A model generated the notes under the pieces. That model was given only the letters and a program-made list of their open reading frames with translations, had not been told where the DNA came from and did not search any database. From assembly GCF_910594005.1 (NCBI RefSeq), contig NC_057816.1:24259797-24323796 (forward strand): DNA of 64,000 bases. The letters are read 5' to 3'. Source of the stretch: Cervus elaphus. Its lineage: Eukaryota; Chordata; Mammalia; Artiodactyla; Cervidae. The position numbers and the translations under genes are program-made. Positions 32,301 through 46,312 of this stretch are shown one piece after another; the stretch's first letter is position 1; each line of letters begins with the position of its first letter.

Positions 32301-35300
32301 AAATTACTAAGGGTCTTTTTTTTAATGTTTCATTTGAATAGGACTATACATGAATTATTTTCTAAAAACAAGTTTGGTACATTATTAGTATTTTCACAAT
32401 AGACAGAAAATTGCAGGGAAATGTCTGCTAGATGAACAAGCATTTACAGACCTTAGGAAAATAAATAAAAAGGGAAAGGTAGGTATGGGAAAAGAAAGGA
32501 CACCAAGAAGTCTGGAATTTAATTATGAGTATTACTGCTATTATTACAAAAGTAATCACATGTTTCATCTTTCCTCTCTGAGTTGACTTTTAAGAGCCAT
32601 GAGAAAACAATGTTCAGAGAGATGGAGAAAGCTTCACTATATTCAAATTTGCTTCTGACACAGTCATTAGGATTTTCAGTTAAGTTTAGATAGACTTAAT
32701 TATTTCATTTTTTGTTCACTTATTGCCCAACCATTCACACTTCCTAAGTGTGTATTTATCCTAGTTTAAGGATCCCTTTCAAATATTGCATCTAATCAAT
32801 CCTTATCTTTCTGGTTCTATTCCTTAAGAACAGTAATCCTCTGATCCCAAAAATTTTAATTAAAAATGACCATGGGATATTTTTTTTCCATTACACATAA
32901 CACCTACCCCTTAGGTAAGACTGATGCACACAGCAGAAGAGCTAACACTGTTTTGAGGTCCAGTCTCTGGATTTCTAAAACATCACTTGAAGGAGTTACC
33001 TGCACTTTACATGATTTCACTATCACAGCTAAAAACAGCAGCTCCAAATCACATGTTGTAATTAATTTGGTGGAGCACAGCAATGACCTATGGTTACAAA
33101 AAGATGGTATCAAGATCATTCATTCACTTCAAAACATATTTACTGAGGCCACTCCAAGTTCAAGGAGGTTAGAGTCTCGTGGGGTGAAGACAGGTAAACA
33201 TGCAATTATAACACTGTGATAAGGAGTATAATAGAGGCATGAACTTACTTAACCTGGAGAAGTAAGGAAGGCTTCCTGGGAGAGGAGGCACTCAAGCCCA
33301 GTCTTGGAGGATAAGCAGGACTTAGCCAAATGAATGGATGTTCAGGGAAAGGAAGTATCAGGTGCAAAGGCAAGGAAGCTTGAGAGAGCATGAGCCCCTC
33401 AGGAAGCTGCAAGCTGATCATGTGACTAGCATAAACTGCTTGTCAGAATGGCAGAAGATGAGGCTCAGGAAGGAAGCAGGAAACAGATCCTGAAGGGTCT
33501 TACATGTCATGGAATTCTTCCCCATGTCATGCTGTAATTGTCATTTGTAGAGGAAATAACTAAAGAGAATAATTTTACTTACACATATCTGTTATTCTTA
33601 TAACTGTTTCTAAATCTTAATGTTGCCTACTTCAAAGTGTAGTTTTCCGTGTCCCTTTGCCAATTTTCTCTTCCTCACCATCTTTCCATCTTGATCACTG
33701 TCATAACAGCTACTATTTACTGAGTGTTTATCTGTGCCAGACACGATACTAAAGCCTTAAGAGAAATTATCTAATTAAGTCACCACAAGAAAAAGTACAG
33801 TTTTGCAGTCAGACCCAGGATTCAAATCTCAGTTCTGCCCTTACTATATGTGTAATCTTGGACAAGTTGTTAAACTCACTGAGTCTTATGCTTCCTTGTA
33901 TATTGATTTGGAAAAAACCACCACCTCCTTTTTGGGGTGTTTTTAAATTTTAAATGAGATTACAAAGCATTTAATACACGCACTAAGCACTGAATAAAAA
34001 AATAATTCTAATTTTGCTATGGTGTCACCAATACAAAGACATAACCAACTGGTGTCTACCCATGAAACCAGCAGAAAGTGAGTCGCTCAGTCATGTCTGA
34101 CTCTTTGTGACCCCATGGACTATAGCCTGCCAGACTCCTCTGTCCGTGGGATTCTCCAGACCAAAAACAATGGAGTGGGTAGCCATTCCCTTCTCCAGCA
34201 GATTTTCCCAACCCAGGAGTGGAACCCAGGTTCTCCCACATTGCAGGTGGATTCCCTGGTGTCTGAGCCACCAGGGAAGCCCCGCAGAGGAAAACCAGCA
34301 GAGGGAGCCTCTAACCCAAGGGAAGACGACCTATCAGTGCACATGTGCCTGCTAAGTCACTTCAGTGTCCGACTCTGCAGCCATATGGACTGTAGCCCAC
34401 CAGGCTCCTCTGTCCATTGGATTCTCCAGGCAGGAATACTGGAGTGGGTGAGCCACGCCCTTCTCCAGGAGATCTTCCCAACCCAGGGACTGAACCAGCA
34501 TCTCTTGTCTCCTGCACTGGCAGGTGGGTTCTTTACTGCTAGCACCACCTGGGAAACCCAAGAATACTAGAGGGTGTAGCCATTATTCCCTACTCCAGAG
34601 AGATCTTCCCAACTCAGGGATGGAACCCTGATCTCCTGCATCGCAGGCGGATTCTTTACCGTCTGAGCCACCAGGGAAACCCACCAATCAGTGGATGTAA
34701 TTATTTCTGAAACAAAGTAGAAGACATGATAAAAAGTGATCTGACAGCAGTCCAAGGCTCAGTGGTAAAGAATCCGCCTGTAATGCAGGAGATGCAGGTT
34801 TGATCCCTGGATTGGGAAGACCCCCTGAAGGAGAAAATGGCAACCCATTCCAGTCTTTCTTGGAAAATTCCATGGACAGAGGAGCCTGGTGGGCTACAGT
34901 CCATGGGCTCACAAAGACTCAGACACGACAGGGCATGAACATGAGACAAGACTAGACATAGGGAGATGGGTTGGGGAGTACATAAGTAGCTTCACTGGCA
35001 TTCATAATGTTCTTAATTGAGTATGGATTCATGAATGTTTGGTCAACTATGTTTTAAAACAAATATATACATTATATATATATATTCTCTGTATCAAATA
35101 TTACATAAACTATATTTAAGTAATCTCAATTCACATCCATCTACATCTATTTCTAGTTCAACTCTCTACTTGAGAGTTCCATTCCTTGTACTTTTTTTTT
35201 TTTTAATATTTATTTATTTATGTTTTGGCTGTGGTGGGTCTTCGCTGCTGCATGTAGGTCTTCTCTAGTTGCAGGGAGTGGGGGCTACTCTTCCTTGCGG

Positions 35301-38300
35301 TGCATGGGCTCTAGGCGCAAGGGCTTCAGTAGTTGCAGCTCTCAGGCTCAGCTGCTCCAAGGAATGTGGAATCTTCCTGCACCAGGGATGGAACTGGTGT
35401 GCCTTGCATTGCAAGGCAGATTCTTAACCACTAGACCACCAGGGAAGCCCAGTTCCTTGTGCTTTTACCCTACTTCTCTTGGACCTCTCTTATGGCTCAT
35501 CAATACTGCCTATTATAGTCACTTTCTGTATCAGTCTCTAACCTGCCTAAAGACAGGGTCTTTATTCATTTATGTAGCTCCAACAGCAGTCAGCAAAGTG
35601 TCTTAGGTTTACTCATCGAGTCACACCATCCTTTATTTTCTCTTTACAATTTGAGATATTCATATAACCATAATGTAAAATGTTCTTATTAATTCAAAAA
35701 TTATAATTTAGGGGATTGGTTACATTTTGGTATTCCAGTACTTAAAAAGAATGAATGATATCTATATATGTTATTCTGCAGTCATTTCCAAGTCATAACA
35801 ATTAGAAAGAAGGCAAGGTGGAGAATGATGTATGATATATATTTCATATGCTTGTCCTTACACAGAACATTTCTAAAAGGTGGCATTGCTTCTAGAGAGA
35901 GGGACTAGGTGTCTGGCATAGAAGGGAGACATTTTTCACTACATTATCTTTTTGTACTATTTAATTGTTTTGCAATGTGAATGTATGACTTTTTCAACAA
36001 AAGAACAGCTTAACAATTTACCCTTTCAATAAGGAGAAGGTACACAGACAAAATTCAAATTGGATCAGAATAAACAGCAACTTTATGAAAGAATAAACAT
36101 CTTGAGACAATATATGGTTAATTGCATTTAGCTAGCAAAAGCTTTTAACTCAAAGGAATGAAGGAATCTGTGCGATGATGTGATCAGGAAAAACTTCAAA
36201 GCATAAGTAAGAGGGACTTAACTGAGACCTTGAAGAATAAGATTTGAATATGCTGAGTGAGAAGGAGAAGGGATTATGAAAAAAGTAAACACAGTGGGCA
36301 AAGATCCCTGTGGCTGAAGCAAAGCTGTGGGGCAGGGCCGAGATGCACAAGACCTGGTTTTAGTCCTTCTCTGACCTGAAAAGGCTCTTGGAGCGGTCAC
36401 TCCTACTATTCCCGCATTTATTGCTGACTCCCTACCACAAACTGTAATCGTTGACCCTTTGAGTGGCTTCCAGCTCTCTAACAACATGACTGCCTCCATA
36501 ACTATAACTGGGAAGGAAGATTAGGGCTGTATTTTGGGACTACTTGAATTGCAAGTAGAAGAATTTAATGATTTGGTCAGAGGAAGCCTGTGAAAGTTTT
36601 TGAAAAGAAGAATGTGATTTAGGAAGACTGAATTAATATGTGAAACATACTGCAAACCCTGTAAGTTTTAGCTAATATCATTATTAATTTGGCATCATTT
36701 ATAGGGTACACTAGAGGGAAAAGAGCAAATTAACTGGGAGATTTACAATTATCAGACAGGCAAGAGATTAACATGGACCAGAACTCAAATGGCAAACATT
36801 TGGGGGTCTTGTGTTTATTTGAATCCCTAGACATGTTACTCAAATACATCTCATCCAAGTTCTTATTTGCTCCCCTTTTCTCATTCTATTGATTAGTCTT
36901 TAGTGTCAGTAAGCATTTTGAGCCTGAAAAGCTATGTCTGCTTGAATCACGTAGTCAGGTTTTATAAAGGTTTATTCTACTGCCTGAGTCAGTCTAGCAC
37001 TGAACTTTCTAGGTAGCCAGTGCACAGTTATACAGATTTTAAATCTTCCTCCAGTTCTTGAGTTAAATGATCACTTCCTCACAGGCAGAGAAGTTCTTTT
37101 CTACATTGTGCTCTACCCCTCAGCACCTGTAGGATGAATAAAGTAGTAATAATACACTGTAAGAGTCAGACAGGACTTAGCAACTGGAACAACAAAAACA
37201 ACAACAATAACAATACACTTTAAATGAGGAAGTAATGAAATTCCCTCCAGATTACCTTTTCAACATGTCACTCGCATGCTCAAATACCTTTAATAGTTCC
37301 CCTCTGCCTGATAATCTTTCCAACCCTTTATCAGGTATTCAAGAAAAAAATACCTCCAAAATGAGTTACCAATCAGTTATCAACCAAGCTTATCTGGTTG
37401 AAACTCTGCAACAACCAGTCTAGATTTTTTTATCCCATGAATATGCCATACCTAAGTGTGTGCCTTTGCATGTTTTCCCATTCCTGGAATGTCTCTTTCA
37501 CTCTTTGCCTATTTATTTGAATCCTATTCATTCTTCCAAAGTGCAGTTCAATGATGGCCTGCATAGAATTTTCTCCAGTCATTTCAACCCATGTTAAATG
37601 CTCACTCGTAAGTGTCTAAGCACTGGAAGTCTAAAATATATTCATTCTGGCCCTTAATAAAGAGAGTATCCTATACTTTTAATGTCAGCCAAAATAGCTT
37701 TATTAAAAAATTTTTCTTATTGCTCTAAAATAATTTTTTTAAAAGATTTTTTGATGTGGACCATTTAAAAAAATCTTTATTTAATTTCTTTTACAAGATT
37801 GCTTCTATTTCATGTTTTGGTTTTCTGGCCCTAGGCACGTGGGATCTCAGCTCCCCGACCAGGGACTGAACCCAACCCTCTGCACTAGAAGGCAAAGTCT
37901 TCACCACTGGACCACCAAGGGAAGTCCCTGGAATAATTTTTAAGAATGGTGAAGGAAGAGGCTTTGCTCTGTGCCTCTTCTGGATCACACTGACATCTTA
38001 CAGTAGTGAGCAAGTATACTTGTTTAAAATGAAAAAAAATGAGCAAATTCAGGAAAAAGCACTTTAATCACCAGACCAACCTGACTTTACAGCATGAGAG
38101 AAATAATAAAGAAAAAAGAGGTTATTGAATTAAATAGGGAAAGCAATCTTATGGGACAGGAAAAAAGGCTTTCAAATCTAGGGGGACTAGATTTTATGAA
38201 TGGTTTCTACGGTAGGGACAGAGCATAAAGCAAGTAGCTGGTAAAAAGAAAAAAAAGGGGGGCCTTAAGGGTAAATAGAGTGATATTCTGTTTAAAAGGT

Positions 38301-41300
38301 GAGAAAGAGAAAGAGGTATGCACCTAGGGAGAAAGTCTGGACTTAGGAAAGGTAAGCAAGACTGCAGGATGGGAAAGTAAAGGAAAGAGTTCTGTACATG
38401 CTGTGTGTGTGTGTGAAAGTCGCTCAGTCATGTCTGACTCTGCGACACCATGGACTGTAGCCCGCCAGGCTCCGCTATCCATGGGATTTTCCAGGAAAGA
38501 ATGTTAGAGGGGGTTGCGATGCCCTCCTCCAGGGGATCTTCCAGATCCGGCGATTGAACCTGGGTCTCCTGCATTGCAGGCAGATTCTCTACCGTCTGAG
38601 CCACCAAGGAAGATCTATGTATGCTTTAGGGTTTATTTAAATGTTGCTCTCCAGAAAATTAAACTTTTAAATTCATCCTGGATGCTGAAATTCAAATACA
38701 AAATATAAAAATAAAAATATATAACCTAAGGAGTCTTGCCTTTTATTTACAGAAAAGTAAATACAACTAGAATGACACGTTTGTAGAGTTTATTCACAAT
38801 ACAGGGCCCCACATACAAAAGGCACTCAAATGTGGAAGGAAAACCAACTAGGCTCCACAACTGGAGTCCCCAGAACTGTGCATATGTGCATACCATGGCC
38901 TCTGATGATGTAGATTATCAATATACATAACTAATAAACATGTATTTCTTACCTTTGTCTTCTCCCTGCTCACCAACAACCCATACTTCTTTTCCTGAAG
39001 TCTGTGCCTTCAAGACATTTGTAATAATATACTGTAATCTCTGTGAATCCAGATTGCACCCAATTCCAATCACTCGGTTTGCAGGAAATGCACTCAGTTT
39101 CCAAGTCACATAGGTCATGATTTCCACTAAATATTACATGCAAGGTGAAAATATAAATTATTTTTTAAAATATACTTCTAGCCTAGTTCCTAAACAAAAT
39201 ATTTTAATAAGTATATCAAAACCTGTATATATTCTTCTTAGGTCTTAAATGCACTATGAAGCATTATTTATTTTTATTATATAAATTTATTTTAATTAAC
39301 AATTAAAAACAACTAACCAGTATTCAGCATTTTACATAACTTTGTATTAAATATAAAATTTTAAGAGTGGAAAACAGATCATGTCCTAGAGCAGTTAAGG
39401 ATGAAAGATGAAAACTGGGTATAGAAAACCAGAGGATAATTTTTTTCATTGATCAAGTTCTCTTTTACATCTAGCTTAAGGTGAATTTCTTCCTTGAAAT
39501 TAAAATACTGATTCATACACCACCACCATGTAGTACAGCATTATCAACAAAAACACAACTATTTTTTTATTCTGTGCCAAAAAGATGTCAGGAATTTAAG
39601 ACCAACGTCTTTCAATTAATTACTGTAAGAAAACAAGTGAAATGCCTATCATACTCCTCTATTGGGAACATTAAAAAAAAATCTGTTCACTCATTTGAGT
39701 CCAGTACCATCTAATCCTTTGAAAAAATTTCTCAAGTAATTTGAGAAACAATTTAAAATAAAAAATGTTAAAAATCCACTCTGGCCTGCTCACTATAGCA
39801 TCTTATGACACTTCCGAGTTAATAAAATATCTTTCCTATAAGATATTGCATCATGGGCGTTTAACTGTTTTCTCACTGTGAAAGGCATGGCTAACATATT
39901 AATAGTAGTACTGCATAAAAAATTGTAAGTTGTAACCTTCTAGTTAATGCCAGTCAGTAGTAGTAACTGGCTGACAGGACGTGGAAAGTGCTGCCTTGTT
40001 CATCAAAAGAGCAATTTAACTGAATACTCCAGCTGTCCCTTTATAACCCTGTTTTATGACTTTTATCAGAAATGGCAATTCTACTGAGGCACTGGGCCAT
40101 CAAATTCATTTAGAATAAAACCTTATACCTGGTTGAGATGCAACGAGCAGGATACCGTGCTGACTATAATGTCCCAGAGCTGGGACAAGGGCTCTGAACA
40201 TGTCCACATTGCTCTGTACCACATCGAGGTAGGACTGAGAACTACCCAGAGAGTTGACTGTGAAGATCACCACCTTGGAATGAGCAGAGGCAGACAAATC
40301 TAATGAATAAAAAGAAACAGTCTGAGCTCAAGATAAAGGTTTTAACCAAGTTCTTGTTCATGATGATCAGGTTTCTCTTTTCTGCAATTACACAGCTTTT
40401 AGCAGTTGCTTCCAGATCAACCCTGTCTCCACAGGAAGGATAAGAAAATGCTGAGATCTGTTCCAGAAAGAGAATTAGAAGCAACAGTGTATCCCAAGGG
40501 AGGAAAGAGCAGAAAAGATAAAATAAGTTACAGGATCCATCCAGACTTTACAAGCAGGGATTTGGGTTTTTATATAATTCACAATTTTCTCAGAAAAATA
40601 TATGCTATAGGCAGAATGCACCTATAATCACTTACATCACTGATTTTTAAACTGTTAAGTTTGGGAGTCCTAGAGTTCCTTGAAAGTGACTCAGAGACAT
40701 GCAGGAATAGTAAAAAGTGGAAAGATGGCCGGCAGGCACAGCTTCATGCTGTTTACTTTGACCTCTGCAAGCAGTGCACTGCTGATTCTATCTGCTTTAT
40801 TTATTAAGGATTCTACTCCAAAGAGGAAAAAAATGATTTGAAAATCTTTAAATAGTGTTGGCTCATTTTCTACTTTTTCTTACATTGAAGCCCAGTATCT
40901 TGGTTTTAGGTTCTTCTAATGGGACTTACATATAAGCAACTGTTATGACGTAGGAAAAGCAGCTCAGAATTCATGCCTCTACTTATGCACACTTAAGCTA
41001 TTTTACAACTGCATTACTTTCTATTACACAGTATGTCTTGCAGTAAACTGAAACTGAAGTCACTCAGTCGTGTCCGACTCTTTGCGACCCCATGGACTGT
41101 AGCCCACCAGGCTCCTCTGTCCATGGGATTTCCCAGGCAAGCGTACTAGAGTGGGTTGCCATTTCCTTCTCCAGGGGATCTTCCCAACCCAGGGATCAAA
41201 CCCAGGTCTCCCGCATTGCAGGCAGCGCTTTGCTGTCTGGGCCACCAGGGAAGCAGTGTCTTGCAGTAAGTACATGCCAAAACAGTGGCCAGAACTGTCA

Positions 41301-44300
41301 GCATCAGAAACAGCAGAAAAATAATAAAGTAACTAGAGAGATACCAGTTCAGTCAACACGTATAAATCTTTATTAGCATCCTAGTGAGACAATGAGTAGA
41401 TCCCAGGGTTTACAGTCTTAATTAAGCCTCTTAAGGCCATTTTTCTAAACAAGTTGAAGAAGGGAACCTGTGTGCAATGTGTCTGTGAGATGCATTATTC
41501 AATTTTAGTTCATATTCTGACACAATTGTGAGGGTAGAGATCCAAAAAAACTGAAGTCCTAGATTTTAATTATGTTTCTCCATGAGTACTCTTAATTCCT
41601 ATGTTCTAATGCTCAGAGGAAATACCTGGTGATGAGTCTAAATCTCAGTACTGGAAGACATGAGAAGTGAAAGGTATATAGTTAACACTTCCATACCACT
41701 TCTATGTGCCAGGTACTGTTCTAAGACCTTGACATGTACGTACTCATTTAATGTAATCCACAACACACTGTGGGGTCCATATCATCCCCATTTTATAAAT
41801 GAGGAGTCTGAGGCATAGAGAAGTTTAGTAACTTGCTCAAAGTTATAAAGCTAGTAAATAGCAGAGTAAGAATTCAAGCCCAGGCAATCTGGGTTCAGAG
41901 TGCTGTTGAACATTATGCTGTATTTAGAAACTCAGTCCTATACTCTCATAAAATGGAAGGAAATTGATATCTGGAAGGATGAGGGAGCTTGTCCATATTA
42001 TTAAATATCAGTGAACAGTTAACTATGACCCTACAACCAAGACAGGCCCCAACCTATCTTGCCAGGATTTTTCTTTTCTTTTCCTCCTGTAGCTTCCTCT
42101 ACTTCAAATGATGGAAATGCCCTCACCCTCAAGGATGACTCTGAAGTAAACAGAGCAATACCAAGTGCAAGAAAGGCTTCCTGCTTCAAAGCCTTTTACT
42201 CTCTCCATAGGCCTGGGGTGGACTCCAGGCTTCTGTAAGTTTAAAAAGCACACAGGTGATTTTCACACAAGTGATCAACCTATAACCCACTGACTATTGA
42301 ACAAATTTTACTTTGTTCTGTATGTCAGCAACAACTTACAATATTCAACTACTGAACATTTTTTTCTCCAGGCACAGACATACCCATACACACATTTTTC
42401 TCATATATGCAGAGACTATTTCTGGAATGAATCATAAGAAATTGGTAACAAACTTATTTGAAATGCTAGTGTGACTAAAGTCACAATCTCTCTGAGCAAT
42501 CTATAAAATAAACTAAGAGCAGTAATGGGATATGAATACATGTAAATTAGCTAGAATACATTACTGATTCCCTGAAAAAACATGGCATCTATAATTATTA
42601 TTAAAAGATAAGAGACCAACATAATAGTGTCTTCAGCCAGGAAATGACATGATCAAAATAATATCATAGGATAATTATTCTATTAGCTCTGTTTAATATA
42701 AAAGAAATCAGCAAGAAGGAAACAGGAACCTTCTTATACTGCTGGTGAGAGTATAAATTAGTACAACTCAAAAATATTTATTTTAAAAAACACCTTTTGT
42801 GAATTCCCTGGCAGACCAGTGGTTAGGACTCTCTGTGCTTCCATTGCAGGGGGTAAGCACTGAATCCCTGGTCTGGGAACTAACATCCTGCATGCCTCAA
42901 GGCACAGCAAAAATTAAAGAAAAATTTTACTTAACATAAATAGAAACAACTTTTGATCCAGTAATTCTACTTTATCCTACTGGGTAGAGAAATACACAAA
43001 GATTTTTACATTACAATGTTCTCTGTAGCATCATTTGTAATCACCAAAAAACAAACAAACAAAGAAATTAAATGTCTACCAAGAGGAGATACTCATCCAT
43101 ATGATGGAGTATTATTAAGAAGCTGTTCAAAGAAATACAGGTATTTAGATCTCTATGTGCTGTTAATAATGATCTTCAAAATGATACTATAAATTCATCA
43201 ATAACTTTAACACAGAATTGCCATATGACCCGGTAATTCCACTTCTGGGGACATCCCTAAAGGAACTGAAAAGAGGTGTTCAAACAAATACTTGTACATA
43301 CATGCTCATAGCAGCACTACTCACAATAGCAAAACGATGCAACCCAAATGTATAGCAACTGATAAACAGATAAATAAAATGCGGCACATCCACACCACAG
43401 GATATTATTCAGCCACAAAAAGGCGGGATGCACTGATACACGCTACAATATGGATGAATCCTGAAAACATTCTCCTAAGTGAAAAAAGCCAGGCACAAAA
43501 GGTCACATGCTATATAATTCCATTCATATGAAATATCCAGAAAAGGCAAATCCACAGAACAGGTCAGTGATTGCCCGGGCCTTGGGGAGAGGGAAAATAG
43601 GGGAGTGATTGCTTAAGGTATGGAGGGTTTCCTTCGGGGGTGAGAAAAATGTCCTGGAACTAGATAGTGGTGATGGTCGCATAACACCGTGAAGTGCCCA
43701 CTGTCCCTAATGTAAATTTGTGCATATGTATTGTAGCACAATAGAAAGAAAAGGGGGGTAAAAATATTACGTGCAAAAAACAAGTGCAGAACCAGTTTCC
43801 CCAATCTGACTCCTAAAGCAACTACTCTTTTAACAGTTCCTCACTATTTCTCCAGATTTAGTCTATGCACACACTGTTTGTTTATGTATATATAGTATGT
43901 ACATTTGCAGGGTCATATACACACATGTATATCCTTCTCCAAAGTATTTTAGCAGCTATCTTAAAAAATCCAAACGGAGCAAAGTACAACCCTAGGATGA
44001 TCATCAATGTCTGTCATGATGGGGCATTAGTAAAATGTCAAAATGAGCTTACTTTGTAGTAATTATTAATGCGCTTTTCCATATCATAGAACATATCTGA
44101 GATGTTAGTAACATTAAATCACTTCATATAAAAGTAATTAAACTGTTATCAGGAATATGCAATCAAAATTAACAAGGGGAACATGAAAGTTACCCCAAAA
44201 TAGTACGCATTCATTCAAAACTCCTTACTTGGTGGCAAGCACCAAACCCTATATATCTACTCCAAGGACTGTGGTCTTTGAAACAACAGTTACTGATGGT

Positions 44301-46279
44301 TAATGAGATACACAGGAAGAAACAGTTTCCTCAGGTCCTAAATGGGCTCACAGCCTCGAGGCTCCTGGAGAGATTCGGAAGGGTTAAGAGGTCCCTTAAG
44401 AACTTCAGTACCTGGAAACGGCAGGCACAAGACAATACTCAGCTCCCCAAAGGATCCTACAAAAAGATCATTAAGGCAACTACTGTACTCTTTCCAGAGA
44501 AGGAAAATAAATCCATTGTATCTTACAGGGATCAAGAGACTTGCCATAACTACTATATCCAATGTTTATAACCTATAGGTACAATTTCAACTTTTCTGAT
44601 CCACTGTGGTTCTTAGTACATTCAGGCTTGTGAAATCATATGCCTCACTATTTCACTTGGAAAATATGGTTAAGAAGACTGGAGACCTGCCTAAGGAAAG
44701 GCAAAGGAAAGCTAAGCAACTAGTAACATATTACAACCTGACTCTAGCTATAATCTGTTTTCTGAGACTAAACATTCTCTAGTTCAATGGTCTTCCAATT
44801 TTTTTGATCATGCATCCCTAGTAATAAAGTAATTTTAATCCCCAATCATATTTATATTCACCTACATATATATGTGTCTATACTAATATATTACATACAT
44901 TGTTAAATAGATGCAAATCTTCTGAATTAAAAAGAGGAAATAAATATTACTTTTTAGCATTTTAAATTTCATTTATTAGTCATATAAGCTCTCATTTTGT
45001 TCCTGTTAAAATTCACTTTAACAATATATTTTTAGTGAAATCAATGTGAATTCAATTTTTTAAAAAAAAAGCCTTGGGTTAGCACCTTGCTATATACCAA
45101 GAGGTATATATTAATTCCCATTTTACAGATAATAAGATTGAACTTCAAGAGATTATATAATCTACCAAATGGCAAAACTAGTATGCAAACCCCAATCTGT
45201 CTAACTCTAAAAACAGTGTTATTAACCAATATATTATGAAAAAGGAAGCATTTAGAGAAAATAATTTATACTAAGGTGTGAGTCAGATACCAAGAATAAA
45301 TCCTTCCAACCAATACGAATGTTATCTACTTATCTCTTATTAACATCATTAGTTGTAATCACTCTATCACTTAAGGTAAGTCCCTTAATTTATATGAATC
45401 TTAGTTTCCCAATATGTAAACTGAGGGACTTGGACTAGGTGATCTTTAAGATGCTTTCAGCATTAAAATTCTAGGACTCCACCAGCCCAGGTGGGATGCA
45501 TGAGACAAGTGCTCCGGCCTGGTGCACTGGAAAGACCCAGAGGAATCGGGTGGAGAGGGAGGTGGGAGGGGGGATCAGGATGGGGAATACGTGTAACTCT
45601 ATGGCTGATTCATATCAATGTATGACAAAACCCACTGCAATGTTGTGAAGTAATTAGCCTCCAACTAATAAAAAAAAAAAAAGAAGAAGAAAAAAAAATA
45701 AATAAATAAAATAAAATTCTAGGACTCCAGGCAGAACAAAGAGAATTTTTAGGGCAGTGAAATACTGTTTGATACTATAATGGTAATACATCTTTGGTTT
45801 GTCCACATTCATAGAACACACAGACAAGAGTGAATCCTAATGTAAACTATGGCCTTTGGATGATAATGATGTGTCCAGGGAGGTTTGTCAATTGCACGAC
45901 TCAGGTAGGGGACGTTGACCATGTAGAGCCTATGCATGTACAGGGCAGGAGGTGTACAGAAAACCTCTGTACCTTCTGCCCAACAGCACCCTGAACCTGA
46001 AACTGCCCTAAAAAATATAGTCTACAAAAAACTGACTCAAATACAGAGGCAAACAAGGCACAAATCTTTGAAGCAGAACAGCCAGACCTTTGCTGATCTC
46101 CACATTAGGCAGGTTGAAGATGTCAAGGTCCATCATCCCTCCTTTGGTCCCTTCTGAGAAGTCTAAAAGGACCAGTTTGTCTGCAATGCCCTGGACAGTG
46201 CAAAAAGAAAAAGAACAGTATTACACTGAACATGGCCAGTTATTCAGTTGAAACTTATTCAGAAATGAGAGCTAAAGAA

Positions 46280-46312
<33 letters not shown>

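Larger units (their letters stand above)
30270..38952 (-). other. UEVLD intron 9: SINE-rich, 8.7 kb
   Basis: The longest intron seen. Contents in order are Bov-tA (30680-31005), CHR-type SINE (31300-31434), MIR (33790-33920), four BovA/Bov-tA units (34074-34942), long CHR-type SINE (35192-35450), L2 (37230-37680), CHR-type SINE (37740-37927) and Bov-tA (38410-38612). Stretches 31440-33780 and 35470-37200 contain old, undefinable sequence. Confidence 0.65.
40300..46087 (-). other. UEVLD intron 7: old L1, MIRs, SINE and a young L1 insertion
   Basis: 5.8 kb. Contents are Bov-tA (41047-41257), MIR (41655-41930), L1M 3' end (42715-43760) with a CHR-type SINE inside, a MIR piece (45100-45230), a further MIR-like piece (about 45370-45480) and an L1-BT 3' end (45482-45712). 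At 43800-45090 I see nothing definable. Confidence 0.65.

Noticed and set aside
33180..33520. Possible old repeat of unknown family with segments such as GGAAGGCTTCCTGGGAGAGG
   Set aside because: It resembles a common mammalian repeat but I could not assign a family, so it is not listed as a feature.
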